DNA of 64,000 bases from assembly GCA_040830705.1 (NCBI GenBank), contig JBFOME010000006.1:124001-188000 (forward strand), read 5' to 3'. A model generated the notes under the pieces. The model ran no database searches and was not told where the DNA came from. It worked only from the letters and a program-made list of their open reading frames with translations. This document shows positions 52,606 to 60,915 of the stretch, in pieces (within the stretch, counting starts at the first letter, position 1; each line of letters starts with the position of its first letter). The position numbers were made by a program, and so were the translations under genes. The stretch is from Ruegeria_C sp040830705 (GTDB lineage: Bacteria; Pseudomonadota; Alphaproteobacteria; Rhodobacterales; Rhodobacteraceae).

Positions 52606-54513
52606 ATGCGCCGCCTTGCTATGCTCTTTTCATTGTTTTGGGCGGTGCCGCTTTACGGGCAGGTACCCGACTATGTGGGATCACAGCGCTGCATCGCCTG
52701 TCATGAAGAGGCGGGCGCGCTTTGGACCGGATCGCATCACGCCAAAGCCTGGACTTGGCCTGCCCCCGATACGGTGTTGGCCAATTTCGATGGCACCAGC
52801 TTTGCCCATGATGGGATGGAAGTGACGTTCCGCATCGATGGGCCGGACTACTTTGCGCAGGTGATCGAAAAAGACGGTAGCGCGAGTGACTACAAGCTGC
52901 ATTCGGTGGTCGGCACCGCACCGCTGCAACAATATCTGTTCGAGACCGGCAAAGGACATCTGCAAAGCTTTGACGTAGTCTGGGATGTCGAACGCGAGGA
53001 ATGGCTGCACCTCTATCCCGATCAGGATCTGCCACCCGATGACGGGCTGCACTGGACCGGACCCTACAAGAACTGGAACGCCCGATGTGCCGAATGCCAT
53101 GCCACCGGCTATCGGCGCAACTATGGCGCACGCACGCGCAGCTATGCGTCGGATCAAGCCGAGATCGGCGTCGGATGCGAGGCCTGCCACGGGCCGGGGT
53201 CGGCGCATCTGGACTGGACCCTTGGAAAGACCCCGGCCGAGGGGTTGAGCACGCGGGGTTTCACGATGGATTTTGCCAGCGGACCTGACGCGCTGTTTGA
53301 GCAATGTGCGAGCTGCCATTCCCGGCGTGAGGCGCTTGCGGATGGCAATCCCTTGCCCGGAACGCCTTTTCATGACGCCTATGTTCTGGCCCCGCTGAGG
53401 CCCGGCCAGTATCACGCCGATGGCCAGATCCTGGACGAGGTCTATGTTTACGGCTCATTCCTGCAATCAAAGATGTATGCCAACGGTGTTACCTGCCTGA
53501 ACTGTCACAATGCACATAGCGGCACGCTGGTGGCCGAGGGCAACGCGGTGTGTACCCAATGCCATTCTCCAGCAGGCAATCCAGACTTTCCAAGCCTGAG
53601 ACAGGCCGAATATGACAGCGCAGAGCATCATCATCACGACGCAGGTGGGGCAGGGGCGCAATGTGTCTCCTGCCACATGCCCGAACAGGTCTATATGCAG
53701 GTGGATCCGCGCCGCGATCATTCCTTTCGCATTCCCCGACCCGATCTGAGCGCCGCGACCGGCGCGCCGGACAGTTGCACCAGTTGCCATGCCGATCAGG
53801 ATCAGGAATGGGCTGCAACGCAGATTGCCACATGGTTTCCCGATGATCGCAATCGGCAAGGCCATTTCGGACAGGTCTTTGCCCATGCCCGCACCGCGCC
53901 ACAAGAGGCCGCACACGACCTTCGCGCCTTGGCGCTTGATGAAGGACAGCCCGGTATCATCCGGGCCACGGCACTCTTTTTGTTGGAACCCGCAGCGACG
54001 CCCGAAAGCGCAGAAGAAATGGCGGGTCTGCTGGCCCATGACGATCCGCTGATCCGCGCCAGCGCCGCCTCGCTGCAACGCGCAGCGCCACCGGAAACCC
54101 GGCTACAACGCCTCTTGCCGGTCTTGCAGGATCACAGGCGCGCTGTCCGCATCGCGGCGGCCAAACAGATGATCGGTATCCCGCCCGAGATCATGAGCAA
54201 CAGCCAGCGTGCCGTGGTGCAAGAGGCGATGGCGGATTGGCAGCGGTCGATACGGACCCGGCTGGACTTTCCCGAAACCCATCTGGTCCTGGGCGGGATT
54301 GCTCTTGTGGGCCGAAACACCGAAGCCGCCGAACGCGCGTTCCGCGAAGTTGTCACGCTGGACCCGCAACATCCCGAAGCCTGGCCCATGCTGGTCCGTC
54401 TGACGCAGGTCAACAAAGGGCCGGACGCGGCGCTAAGTGTGCTGCGCGAGGGGCTGGCACGGGTCCCTGACCATCCCGGTTTGCTGGCTTTGCAGGCTCA
54501 GATGAATCGCTGA
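52606..54513 (+). CDS. Octaheme cytochrome c with HEAT/TPR-like C-terminal repeats
   Basis: This exported 635-aa protein has a signal peptide (MRRLAMLFSLFWAVPLYGQ). Eight CxxCH heme sites are visible: CIACH (from Cys29), CAECH, CEACH, CASCH, CLNCH, CTQCH, CVSCH and CTSCH. The heme part resembles the cytochrome c554/NrfA-like superfamily. The C-terminal third has repeats of HEAT type (ETRLQRLLPVLQDHRRAVRI) and TPR type (AERAFREVVTLDPQHPEAWP). It probably transfers electrons in the periplasm or binds a protein partner through its repeats. The ATG at 52606 is chosen for the signal peptide; an upstream GTG at 52555 is possible. Confidence 0.9.
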   Translation: MRRLAMLFSLFWAVPLYGQVPDYVGSQRCIACHEEAGALWTGSHHAKAWTWPAPDTVLANFDGTSFAHDGMEVTFRIDGPDYFAQVIEKDGSASDYKLHSVVGTAPLQQYLFETGKGHLQSFDVVWDVEREEWLHLYPDQDLPPDDGLHWTGPYKNWNARCAECHATGYRRNYGARTRSYASDQAEIGVGCEACHGPGSAHLDWTLGKTPAEGLSTRGFTMDFASGPDALFEQCASCHSRREALADGNPLPGTPFHDAYVLAPLRPGQYHADGQILDEVYVYGSFLQSKMYANGVTCLNCHNAHSGTLVAEGNAVCTQCHSPAGNPDFPSLRQAEYDSAEHHHHDAGGAGAQCVSCHMPEQVYMQVDPRRDHSFRIPRPDLSAATGAPDSCTSCHADQDQEWAATQIATWFPDDRNRQGHFGQVFAHARTAPQEAAHDLRALALDEGQPGIIRATALFLLEPAATPESAEEMAGLLAHDDPLIRASAASLQRAAPPETRLQRLLPVLQDHRRAVRIAAAKQMIGIPPEIMSNSQRAVVQEAMADWQRSIRTRLDFPETHLVLGGIALVGRNTEAAERAFREVVTLDPQHPEAWPMLVRLTQVNKGPDAALSVLREGLARVPDHPGLLALQAQMNR

Positions 54514-54972
54514 TCCACGAATTGCCCCAGCGTTGCCTTTTTCCGGACCCAATCGCCTTTTAGGTGAGTAGTCGGACCGGGACATGTAGCTCCGGGGGGA
54601 CCAAGATGACCACCACTCAGCCGCGCGCGCGGCATAGCATGTTGTTCGAACTTTTGCGGCAGAAGCGCCTGTCGGAGGAGACAACGAAACGCGTCGAGAA
54701 CCAGAGGCCGCAGGTATCGAGAGGGGATGCTCTCCTGCTGCAATCACTCGCCGTCTCGTCGTTTCGCGAACAACGCTTGCCGCGCGCGCCGAGGTCTTAG
54801 CTCCAAGCTATCCATTGAATTTGCTTGCTGATATGTAGCTGCGGGTTCCATCGGACCCAAAAAACCGTCGCTGCCACGAAGCCACACGCAACTTTAGCTC
54901 CTGCTGGATGCGGTCAATAATGTGGGAACTGGCAGCTTTGCGGACAAAGCCGACCTTCATATAGTGTATGCA
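54514..54972. other. Gene-poor 459-bp gap at the start of an atypical islet
   Basis: Apart from a doubtful 64-codon ORF (54606-54800), nothing convincing is present. The stretch after 54800 is richer in A and T than the flanks and carries no tRNA, terminator or repeat that I can recognise. A TGTAGCT followed by C/G-rich bases occurs at about 54584 and again near 54834, but it is too short to call. Confidence 0.5.
54606..54800 (+). CDS. Doubtful small ORF, 64 aa
   Basis: The ATG follows a G-rich GGGGGGA about five bases upstream. The product (MTTTQPRARHSMLFELLRQK onward) is strongly basic, without a signal peptide or known domain. Arg/Ser/Leu-rich composition is also what chance ORFs in this DNA look like. 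It may be a regulator-like fragment or noise. Confidence 0.3.
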   Translation: MTTTQPRARHSMLFELLRQKRLSEETTKRVENQRPQVSRGDALLLQSLAVSSFREQRLPRAPRS

Positions 54973-55731
54973 CTACCTCGGGTTAGTCCCGCAATAATTG
55001 TTCATTGCTTCCTTGCACTGCCCTAACTTACCGGTCCAGCACTGTTCATCAGAGCGCCAGTTACTTCTTCGGAACTCCAAGCCCCACCGCTGCCCAAATC
55101 TGGAGCCGATTAGAGGTGTTTCCGATGACCCCATTTCAGAAATCGTTGTCGTGGAGTTTAACGGGCGCTCAGTAAATTCCACAATTTTGGGATAACTCAC
55201 CCGTGCAGCGTCAGTTTGAAAGAATTTGTTAGTTAGCCGATTGTGCTGTCTAAAGGAGCAATACAGCTTAAGTTCGGGAGCAACAACAAACATTTCGCTA
55301 CCAGGAAGCTTAAATGGCATCTCATTGGTTTCTATTCGGAATGCCTCAACGCAAAGATGATACAAATCTATGTACAGCGTTGCGCCAGTTGGAAAATCCG
55401 TCTGTAGGCTCTCGAACCCGACACTTGTCGGCGTTCTTCCAGTCCTTGGCGCGCCATCTTTTAATGTCCATGGCTGAGCAAAGTGACCCTGATAGCAAAT
55501 TATGTCCGACTCTAGTGTTTCAACGCCACTCATGGTGCGAAGCTCGGCCTCCACAGTCACAACACGGGCAATACCTTCCTCCCAAACCCGCTCGTTCTTC
55601 GCATCCATTCGATGAACATTCAAAGCATGCTTGGCAGGATAAAACACAAAAAGCATGAATGCACTCAGCGCGAAAACCAAAACTGGTACGCCAATGACAA
55701 TGCCGATTATCCAAAGAATGGCTCTTCGCAT
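54973..55731 (-). CDS. Hypothetical membrane-anchored protein, atypical composition
   Basis: This 252-aa protein has one N-terminal hydrophobic helix (AILWIIGIVIGVPVLVFALS) and a soluble, probably periplasmic remainder with about seven cysteines (DIICYQGHF, YHLCVEAF, LYCSFRQ, EQCWTG, GQCKEAMNNYC). No family is recognised. Its codon use is clearly lower in G+C than the neighbours, and it sits in a gap between the cytochrome gene and the conserved rlmE-ppx block. These features suggest horizontal acquisition. No ribosome binding site stands out and no mobility gene is present. Confidence 0.65.
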   Translation of the reverse strand: MRRAILWIIGIVIGVPVLVFALSAFMLFVFYPAKHALNVHRMDAKNERVWEEGIARVVTVEAELRTMSGVETLESDIICYQGHFAQPWTLKDGAPRTGRTPTSVGFESLQTDFPTGATLYIDLYHLCVEAFRIETNEMPFKLPGSEMFVVAPELKLYCSFRQHNRLTNKFFQTDAARVSYPKIVEFTERPLNSTTTISEMGSSETPLIGSRFGQRWGLEFRRSNWRSDEQCWTGKLGQCKEAMNNYCGTNPR

Positions 55732-55880
55732 AAGTCTATGTTGGGTTTAGTGTGTCTCTGCTTCAAGTTGGGAAAACCGTACTGTGCACCCAATAGGCTG
55801 TCACTTTGGGCTCGAAGCGGCCGGCAATCATATTTAGATAGCCTCGCTCGACCCACATGAATCAGGCAAGGGCAGGAAGC

Positions 55881-56597
55881 CTAGCCTCGGAACCCGGTTG
55901 CAACCACGAATTTTTCGGAACTGTCCGAACGGGAGGCGGGGGGTTTCACGTTCGCCACTTTGGTGAATTTCTGCTTCAGGAGTTTTTGCAAATCGCCCTC
56001 GGCCCCGCCCGCAAGCACCTTGGCCACAAAGGTGCCGCCCTCTTCCAGCACGTCAAAGGCGAAATAGGCCGCTGCTTCGCAAAGAGAGATAATCCGTAGG
56101 TGATCGGTCTGCTTGTGCCCGGACGAAGCCGCCGCCATGTCGGACATCACTACATCCGCCTTGCCGCCCAGCCATTCCTTGACCTGAAGGTCGGCGTCAT
56201 CCGCCATGAAATCCAGCAGATGCGCCTCGGAGCCTGCCACCGGCTCGACCTCTTGCAGGTCCACGCCCAGAACGGTTCCGACCGCCTTGCCGGATTTCTC
56301 TCCCAAGGCATTTACGCGCTTGACGGCAACCTGCAGCCAGCCGCCCGGGGCGCAGCCCAGATCGACCACCCGCGCGCCGGGCACCAGAAAGCGGTATTTG
56401 TCGTCCAGTTCCAGAATCTTGTAGGCCGCGCGGCCGCGATAGCCGTCGGCTTGCGCGCGTTTCACATAAGGGTCGTTCAACTGCCGCTGCAACCAGCGGG
56501 TTGAGCTCAGCTTGCGCCCGCGCGCGGTCTTGACCTTGACCTTCAGGTCACGCTGTCCGCGGCCTGATGTGTTTTTTCCGCCCGGCGATTTTGCCAT
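55881..56597 (-). CDS. rlmE: 23S rRNA (uridine-2'-O-)-methyltransferase RlmE/FtsJ
   Basis: This 238-aa SAM-dependent enzyme 2'-O-methylates U2552 of 23S rRNA. Motifs are a basic N-terminal tail with KTARGRKLSSTRWLQRQLND, then SRA-like GYRGRAAYKILELDDKY with the catalytic lysine, the SAM site VVDLGCAPGGWLQVA, the later VVMSDMAAASSGHKQTDH, and FVAKVLAGGAEGDL. This is the K-D-K-E arrangement of RrmJ, slightly longer at both ends than the E. coli enzyme. ATG 56597 begins MAKSPGG. It is the last gene of the leftward ppx series. Confidence 0.95.
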   Translation of the reverse strand: MAKSPGGKNTSGRGQRDLKVKVKTARGRKLSSTRWLQRQLNDPYVKRAQADGYRGRAAYKILELDDKYRFLVPGARVVDLGCAPGGWLQVAVKRVNALGEKSGKAVGTVLGVDLQEVEPVAGSEAHLLDFMADDADLQVKEWLGGKADVVMSDMAAASSGHKQTDHLRIISLCEAAAYFAFDVLEEGGTFVAKVLAGGAEGDLQKLLKQKFTKVANVKPPASRSDSSEKFVVATGFRG

Positions 56598-56649
56598 GGG
56601 ACCAATCTCCTGCAATCGACCTCGTGCTTATCGGCAGCCACGGTGGGTA

Positions 56650-56985
56650 TCAAGCCATGGGCGTATCGGGTTCGCGGATCATGATGTCAGGCCACGGTGA
56701 GGAGGCGCCGCAAACCAGCCACCCGACACCGTTCAGAAGCTTGCTGGTCAATTGCGTCTCTGACTGTTCATTTACGTGGAAACTGCGCAGCAGCGCTACG
56801 GCGTCTTGGGCTTGTGACGCGGGCACCTTGATCGAGATGCCACCGATCGCCAGCGCAAAATGCGGCAACGTGTTGGCAATCAGATACCCGGGGCACAGCA
56901 CGTCGAACCCTGCGGCTTCCAAAGCGCAGATCGTGGTCGCGGCCGTTGAGGCCCGATAGGTTATGGCGACGGTTGCAAATGGCAT
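56650..56985 (-). CDS. Small DUF2007-like protein
   Basis: This 111-aa protein has an N-terminal region (TTICALEAAGFDVLCPGYLI) and ISIKVPASQAQDAVALL that resemble DUF2007, a ferredoxin-like fold called a putative signal-transducing protein. The C-terminal part (LLNGVGWLVCGASSPWPD) is extra. Membership in the family is by eye and tentative. It lies 17 bp after ppx and 52 bp before rlmE on the same strand, consistent with one transcript. There is no signal peptide or membrane helix. Confidence 0.6.
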   Translation of the reverse strand: MPFATVAITYRASTAATTICALEAAGFDVLCPGYLIANTLPHFALAIGGISIKVPASQAQDAVALLRSFHVNEQSETQLTSKLLNGVGWLVCGASSPWPDIMIREPDTPMA

Positions 56986-57002
56986 GTGCCATTGAGGTGG
57001 GG

Positions 57003-58115
57003 TCAGAATGGCCCGTCTTCAAGAACACCATCCGCGCTCATCTGAGCATAGAGCAACCCCTCGCGCAGACCCCGGTCCGCAACCGAAAGGCGATCGGTGG
57101 GCCAGAGGCGGAGGAGGGCCTGCAAAATGGCTGAGCCTGACATGATCAGTGCCTGCCGGTCCTCGCCGATGCGGGGGTCTTTGCGGCGGCCGTGGGGCCC
57201 GAGTTCCAGATAGCCTCGGATCACCTTGTCGATCTGATCACTGGTCATGCGAAGCCCGTCCACCTTGGTGCGGTCATAGCGCTTGAGCCCCAGATGCGAG
57301 GCGGCCACTGTGGTGACGGTGCCCGAGGTGCCGACAATCTGGAAGCCCTCGCGGGCCTGTTCATCCTTATAGGGCGCAAAATCGGCCAGGTTTTCCTCAA
57401 AAAACCAGCTCATGAGCGCAAAACGCGCGGCGTCGTCATGCACGTCGTTGAACTGGTCGCGCAGCGTGGCGACACCCAGGGGCACCGAAATCCAGTCCAC
57501 CACCTTGGCGGCGGGAAAGGGGCTGTCGGTTGTGTGAAACCCTGAATGCAACCGCATGATCGCCGCGGGCCGGTCGCGGCGCGGCACCGAACTGAGGTCA
57601 ATCCAGACCAGTTCGGTCGAGCCGCCGCCTATATCCACGACAAGCAGTTGCTCGGTCTTGGTCGACACCAATGGCGCGCAGGAGATCACGGCCAGGCGCG
57701 CCTCTTCCTCGGGCTTGATGATCTCCAAGGTCAGGCCGGTCTCGCGCTTGACCTGATTGGTGAAGTCGCGGGAATTCTTGGCCCTACGGCAGGCCTCGGT
57801 CGCAACCAGCCGCATGCGCTTGACGCCGTTGCGCTTGAGTTTTTGCTGGCAGATGCGCATCGCCTGCACCGTGCGTGCCATGGATGAGCGCGACAGCCTT
57901 CCGGTGCGTTCCAGGCCCGAGCCGAGCTGTACCGATTTCGAGAAACTGTCCACCACATGAAAACCACTGCCCAATGGCTGGGCAATCAGCATGCGACAAC
58001 TATTTGTACCAAGATCCAACGCGGCATATAGCGCATCGGGATCCGGCCGGGACGGCGCGGGGGTATCGACCGCTTTCGGGAACGCGCCCGCACCTTTGGG
58101 ACGCTTGGGCGCCAT
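57003..58115 (-). CDS. Ppx/GppA family phosphatase
   Basis: This 370-aa ASKHA-fold phosphatase acts on polyphosphate or pppGpp. Motifs are YAALDLGTNSCRMLIA (first phosphate loop, near residue 30), LLVVDIGGGSTELVW (second) and GTSGTVTTVA. It lacks the long C-terminal HD-like domain of E. coli Ppx, as is usual in alphaproteobacteria. A basic proline-rich N-terminus (MAPKRPKGAGAFPKAVDTPA) precedes the domain. It heads a leftward series with the small protein and rlmE; ppx-rlmE linkage is common in this group. Confidence 0.9.
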   Translation of the reverse strand: MAPKRPKGAGAFPKAVDTPAPSRPDPDALYAALDLGTNSCRMLIAQPLGSGFHVVDSFSKSVQLGSGLERTGRLSRSSMARTVQAMRICQQKLKRNGVKRMRLVATEACRRAKNSRDFTNQVKRETGLTLEIIKPEEEARLAVISCAPLVSTKTEQLLVVDIGGGSTELVWIDLSSVPRRDRPAAIMRLHSGFHTTDSPFPAAKVVDWISVPLGVATLRDQFNDVHDDAARFALMSWFFEENLADFAPYKDEQAREGFQIVGTSGTVTTVAASHLGLKRYDRTKVDGLRMTSDQIDKVIRGYLELGPHGRRKDPRIGEDRQALIMSGSAILQALLRLWPTDRLSVADRGLREGLLYAQMSADGVLEDGPF

Positions 58116-58357
58116 ATCTCAACGCCCTCCGATTTCGAGTTACCCCGACCATAGGTCCGGGCGGGTGCCAGCGCAAGCCGCTCATGAAGGTCATGAGCAA
58201 TTTGGGGATTGGCATGGCTGGCAATGGTGATCCGAACTCCGCTACCCTTGCGCAAATGGAAACGTCGCTGCGAAAGCGGGAGGTGTCGAAATCGAACCCT
58301 CTCGTTCTTGCAATGGCAGCTATCAAGCGCGACAGGAAGTCAGGAGGAATCAGAGCT

Positions 58358-58654
58358 ATGCCAGACGTCACCGTGGTCTATTGGCGCGACATTCCCGCCC
58401 AGGTTATTGTGGGCAAGGGGCGTCGTGGGGCCAAACGTCAGCTGGAAGAGCGGTTCGAACAGGCAATCGACCGTGCAGCGATGAAGGTGAACGCGAAGGA
58501 TACTGATGCTTATCTGGCGGAATGGCGCAAGGCTGCTCCTTACCCGGTCGAGGGCGACCCGTCCGAGATCGCCGAAGCCGAGGCCCAGCGTCTGGAAACG
58601 GAGTATGATCAGGATCGCATCAAGGCGCTGATCGCAAATGACGGGTGGGCATGA
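58358..58654 (+). CDS. Virulence factor-domain protein linked to one-carbon genes
   Basis: This 98-aa cytoplasmic protein has the opening VTVVYWRDIPAQVIVGKGRR and AMKVNAKDTDAYLAEWRKA of the small virulence factor (PF13769-like) family; the name is historical and no role in virulence is implied. A strong AGGAGG eight bases before the ATG fixes the start, and the longer open frame is spurious. It overlaps or abuts the MTHFR-like gene, and the same neighbours occur together in many Rhodobacteraceae (from memory), which suggests a function in methyl transfer to homocysteine. The exact role is unknown. Confidence 0.82.
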   Translation: MPDVTVVYWRDIPAQVIVGKGRRGAKRQLEERFEQAIDRAAMKVNAKDTDAYLAEWRKAAPYPVEGDPSEIAEAEAQRLETEYDQDRIKALIANDGWA

Positions 58655-58680
58655 GCCTACAATCCCTTAAGGAGGCCGTG

Positions 58681-59610
58681 ATGGCATTGCTGAACTTCAA
58701 GAGACGCGACACGGTCGAAAACGGCCCGGTGAACCCGAGTGTCGAAGCCTTTCTGCAGGATTATTCCATCGAGGTGATGCCGCGCACCGCCGAGAAGGTC
58801 GAAGATTTTCGCGCGCTGCTGCCCGAGGGCACTCGCGTCTATATCGCCCATATCGAAGGCACTCCGATTGAGGATATGGTCAAGACCGCCAAGCGTCTGG
58901 CGGCGGATGGCTATCCGGTCATGCCGCATTTCCCGGCGCGGATCATCAAGGATGCCGCCACGCTGGAAAACTGGATCTCCATGTATCAGGGCGAGGCTGG
59001 GGTCGAGCAGGCGCTGCTGTTGGCCGGTGGTGTCGCAAAGCCGCATGGCGATTTCGAAAGCTCCATGCAGCTGATGGAGACCGGGCTCTTTGACAAAGCG
59101 GGCTTCAAGCGTTTGCACGTGGCGGGCCACCCCGAAGGCAACAAAGATATCGACCCGGACGGATCGACCAAGAATGTCTACGAGGCGCTGCTCTGGAAAC
59201 AGAAATTCTCGGAGCGCACCGATGCCAAGATGGCGCTGGCTACGCAGTTCGCGTTTGAGGCCAAGCCGATCATCGAATGGGCCAATGCGGTCAAGGCGGC
59301 GGGTGTGGATATTCCGATCCATATCGGCATTGCCGGCCCGGCCAAGTTGCAGACTCTGATCAAGTTCGCCATTGCCTGTGGTGTTGGCCCGTCGCTGAAG
59401 GTGCTGCAAAAACGCGCGATGGATGTCTCCAAGCTGCTGCTGCCCTACGAGCCCACGGATGTCGTGACTGAGTTGGCCGAGTACAAGGCGGCCAATCCGG
59501 ACTTCAACATCACCAATGTCCACTTCTTCCCGCTTGGCGGCATCAAAACCAATGCCAACTGGGCCATCAAGAATGGCGGCGAGAGCACCCGCCCCGCAAA
59601 CCCGGCGTGA
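58681..59610 (+). CDS. Methylenetetrahydrofolate reductase-like protein
   Basis: This 309-aa TIM-barrel protein is of the MTHFR type, which reduces 5,10-methylene-THF to 5-methyl-THF. Motifs are VYIAHIEGTPIEDMVKTAKR, GFKRLHVAGHPEGNKDID (compare MetF AxYPExHP), ALATQFAFEAKPIIEWANAV (the TQFFF block) and VDIPIHIGIAGPAKLQTL. It is divergent from E. coli MetF. Three starts are in frame; ATG 58681 follows a perfect AAGGAGG five bases upstream and is chosen over 58645 and 58651. The pterin-binding methyltransferase gene follows after ten bases, so product and user of methyl-THF are made together. Confidence 0.87.
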   Translation: MALLNFKRRDTVENGPVNPSVEAFLQDYSIEVMPRTAEKVEDFRALLPEGTRVYIAHIEGTPIEDMVKTAKRLAADGYPVMPHFPARIIKDAATLENWISMYQGEAGVEQALLLAGGVAKPHGDFESSMQLMETGLFDKAGFKRLHVAGHPEGNKDIDPDGSTKNVYEALLWKQKFSERTDAKMALATQFAFEAKPIIEWANAVKAAGVDIPIHIGIAGPAKLQTLIKFAIACGVGPSLKVLQKRAMDVSKLLLPYEPTDVVTELAEYKAANPDFNITNVHFFPLGGIKTNANWAIKNGGESTRPANPA

Positions 59611-59620
59611 AAGGCCTGAC

Positions 59621-60682
59621 ATGACGCAGACAATCGTAGAAAGCAAAACAAAAACCGCGATCATCGGCTTTGACCAGCCGTTCTGCGTGATCGGTGAGCG
59701 GATCAACCCGACGGGCCGCAAGAAACTGGCAGCCGAGCTTGAGGCGGGCGATTTCTCAACCGTTGAGAAAGACGCGGTGGCGCAGGTTGCCGCAGGCGCA
59801 ACCGTGCTCGATATCAATGCGGGCGTGGTCTATAACTCCAACCCCAACCCAAACGAGACCGAGCCGCCGCTGATGCGCAAGATCGTCGAGCTGGTGCAGG
59901 GGCTGGTCGATGTGCCGCTCTGTATCGATAGCTCGGTGCCCGGCGCGCTTGAGGCGGGGCTGGAGGTCTGCGAGGGTCGCCCGCTACTGAACTCGGTTAC
60001 CGGAGAAGAAGAGCGGCTGGAGCAGATCCTGCCGCTGGTCAAGAAGTACAATGTTCCGGTTGTGGCGATCTCAAACGACGACACCGGCATTTCCGAAGAC
60101 CCCGAAGTGCGCTTTGCCGTCGCCAAGAAGATCGTGGAACGCGCCGCCGATTTCGGCATCCCGGCGCATGATATCGTGGTCGATCCGCTGGTGATGCCTG
60201 TGGGGGCCATGGCCACAGCCGGTCTGCAGGTCTTTGCTCTGGTGCGCAAACTGCGCGAGGAGTTGGGCGTGAACACGACCTGTGGTGCCTCGAACATCTC
60301 GTTTGGCCTGCCCAATCGTCACGGCATCAACAACGCCTTCCTGCCGATGGCGATGGGTGCCGGTATGACAAGCGCGATCATGAACCCGGTGGCACTGCCG
60401 ACCGGTCCCAAGAAGATCGCCGAAAAACGCGCCGAGGTTGAAGCGTCAGGCATTATCTTGCCCGAAGGCATGGATGATGAGGCGTTCTGCCAGATGTTCG
60501 GCCTGGGCTCGACCAAGCCTCGCGCTGGCAAAGAGATGGAGGCCATCCGCGCCGCGAACTTCCTCACCAACAATGACCCGCATGGCGGCGACTGGATCAA
60601 ATTCAACAAAGCCCCGCCCAAGGCCGGAGAAGAGGGCCGGGGCCGCGGTGGTCGCGCCGGAGGACGCCGCCGCCGCGCCTGA
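59621..60682 (+). CDS. Methyltetrahydrofolate:corrinoid methyltransferase (pterin-binding, MetH-like)
   Basis: This 353-aa protein has the dihydropteroate synthase-like fold of the MetH folate domain and of MtrH/AcsE-type methyltransferases. Evidence is the opening CVIGERINPTGRKKLAAELE, ATVLDINAGVVYNSN, PLCIDSSVPGALEAGLEVC, LLNSVTGEEERL and TTCGASNISFGLPNRHGINN. The tail is glycine/arginine-rich (GRGGRAGGRRRRA). There is no cobalamin-binding or homocysteine domain, so it must act with separate subunits, as in split methionine synthases described in roseobacters. Upstream MTHFR-like and virulence factor genes support this. A strong terminator follows. Confidence 0.88.
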   Translation: MTQTIVESKTKTAIIGFDQPFCVIGERINPTGRKKLAAELEAGDFSTVEKDAVAQVAAGATVLDINAGVVYNSNPNPNETEPPLMRKIVELVQGLVDVPLCIDSSVPGALEAGLEVCEGRPLLNSVTGEEERLEQILPLVKKYNVPVVAISNDDTGISEDPEVRFAVAKKIVERAADFGIPAHDIVVDPLVMPVGAMATAGLQVFALVRKLREELGVNTTCGASNISFGLPNRHGINNAFLPMAMGAGMTSAIMNPVALPTGPKKIAEKRAEVEASGIILPEGMDDEAFCQMFGLGSTKPRAGKEMEAIRAANFLTNNDPHGGDWIKFNKAPPKAGEEGRGRGGRAGGRRRRA

Positions 60683-60701
60683 GGCATTTGCCTCATGGCA
60701 G

Positions 60702-60731
60702 AAAAAGCCGGGCATCGCGCCCGGCTTTTTT
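60702..60731 (+). terminator. Intrinsic terminator after the methyltransferase gene
   Basis: GCCGGGC (60707-60713) pairs with GCCCGGC (60719-60725) around a five-base loop, preceded by five A and followed by six T. This is a classical rho-independent terminator, 19 bases after the stop codon. Confidence 0.92.
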
Positions 60732-60748
60732 GTTGGGGCGGCGCGCAA

Positions 60749-60840
60749 CAAGGCAATTCGAATGGCCTTGGCCAAGCGAGTTGCAAATCGCGTCAAAAGT
60801 GCTTTGTAAGGCGCTTGGTCAAGCCGCTTCGAAGCGGTTT
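60749..60840. repeat. Four-palindrome element, copy B (before yicC)
   Basis: Units lie at 60749-60770 (core TTCGAA), about 60774-60793 (core TTGCAA), about 60797-60818 (core TTGTAA) and 60821-60840 (core TTCGAA). The order and orientation match copy A at 10293-10384. The units here are less perfect, but several changes keep pairing as G-U in plus-strand RNA (for example AAGTGCTTT with AAGGCGCTT). It follows a complete terminator, so it is not needed for termination. Confidence 0.82.
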
Positions 60841-60915
60841 TTCACGGCGCTCAGGGCTTGCTCTGGGGGGAGGATTGCCATTAGGTGCAACGACCCGCCG
60901 CAACCGAGGAACGTG

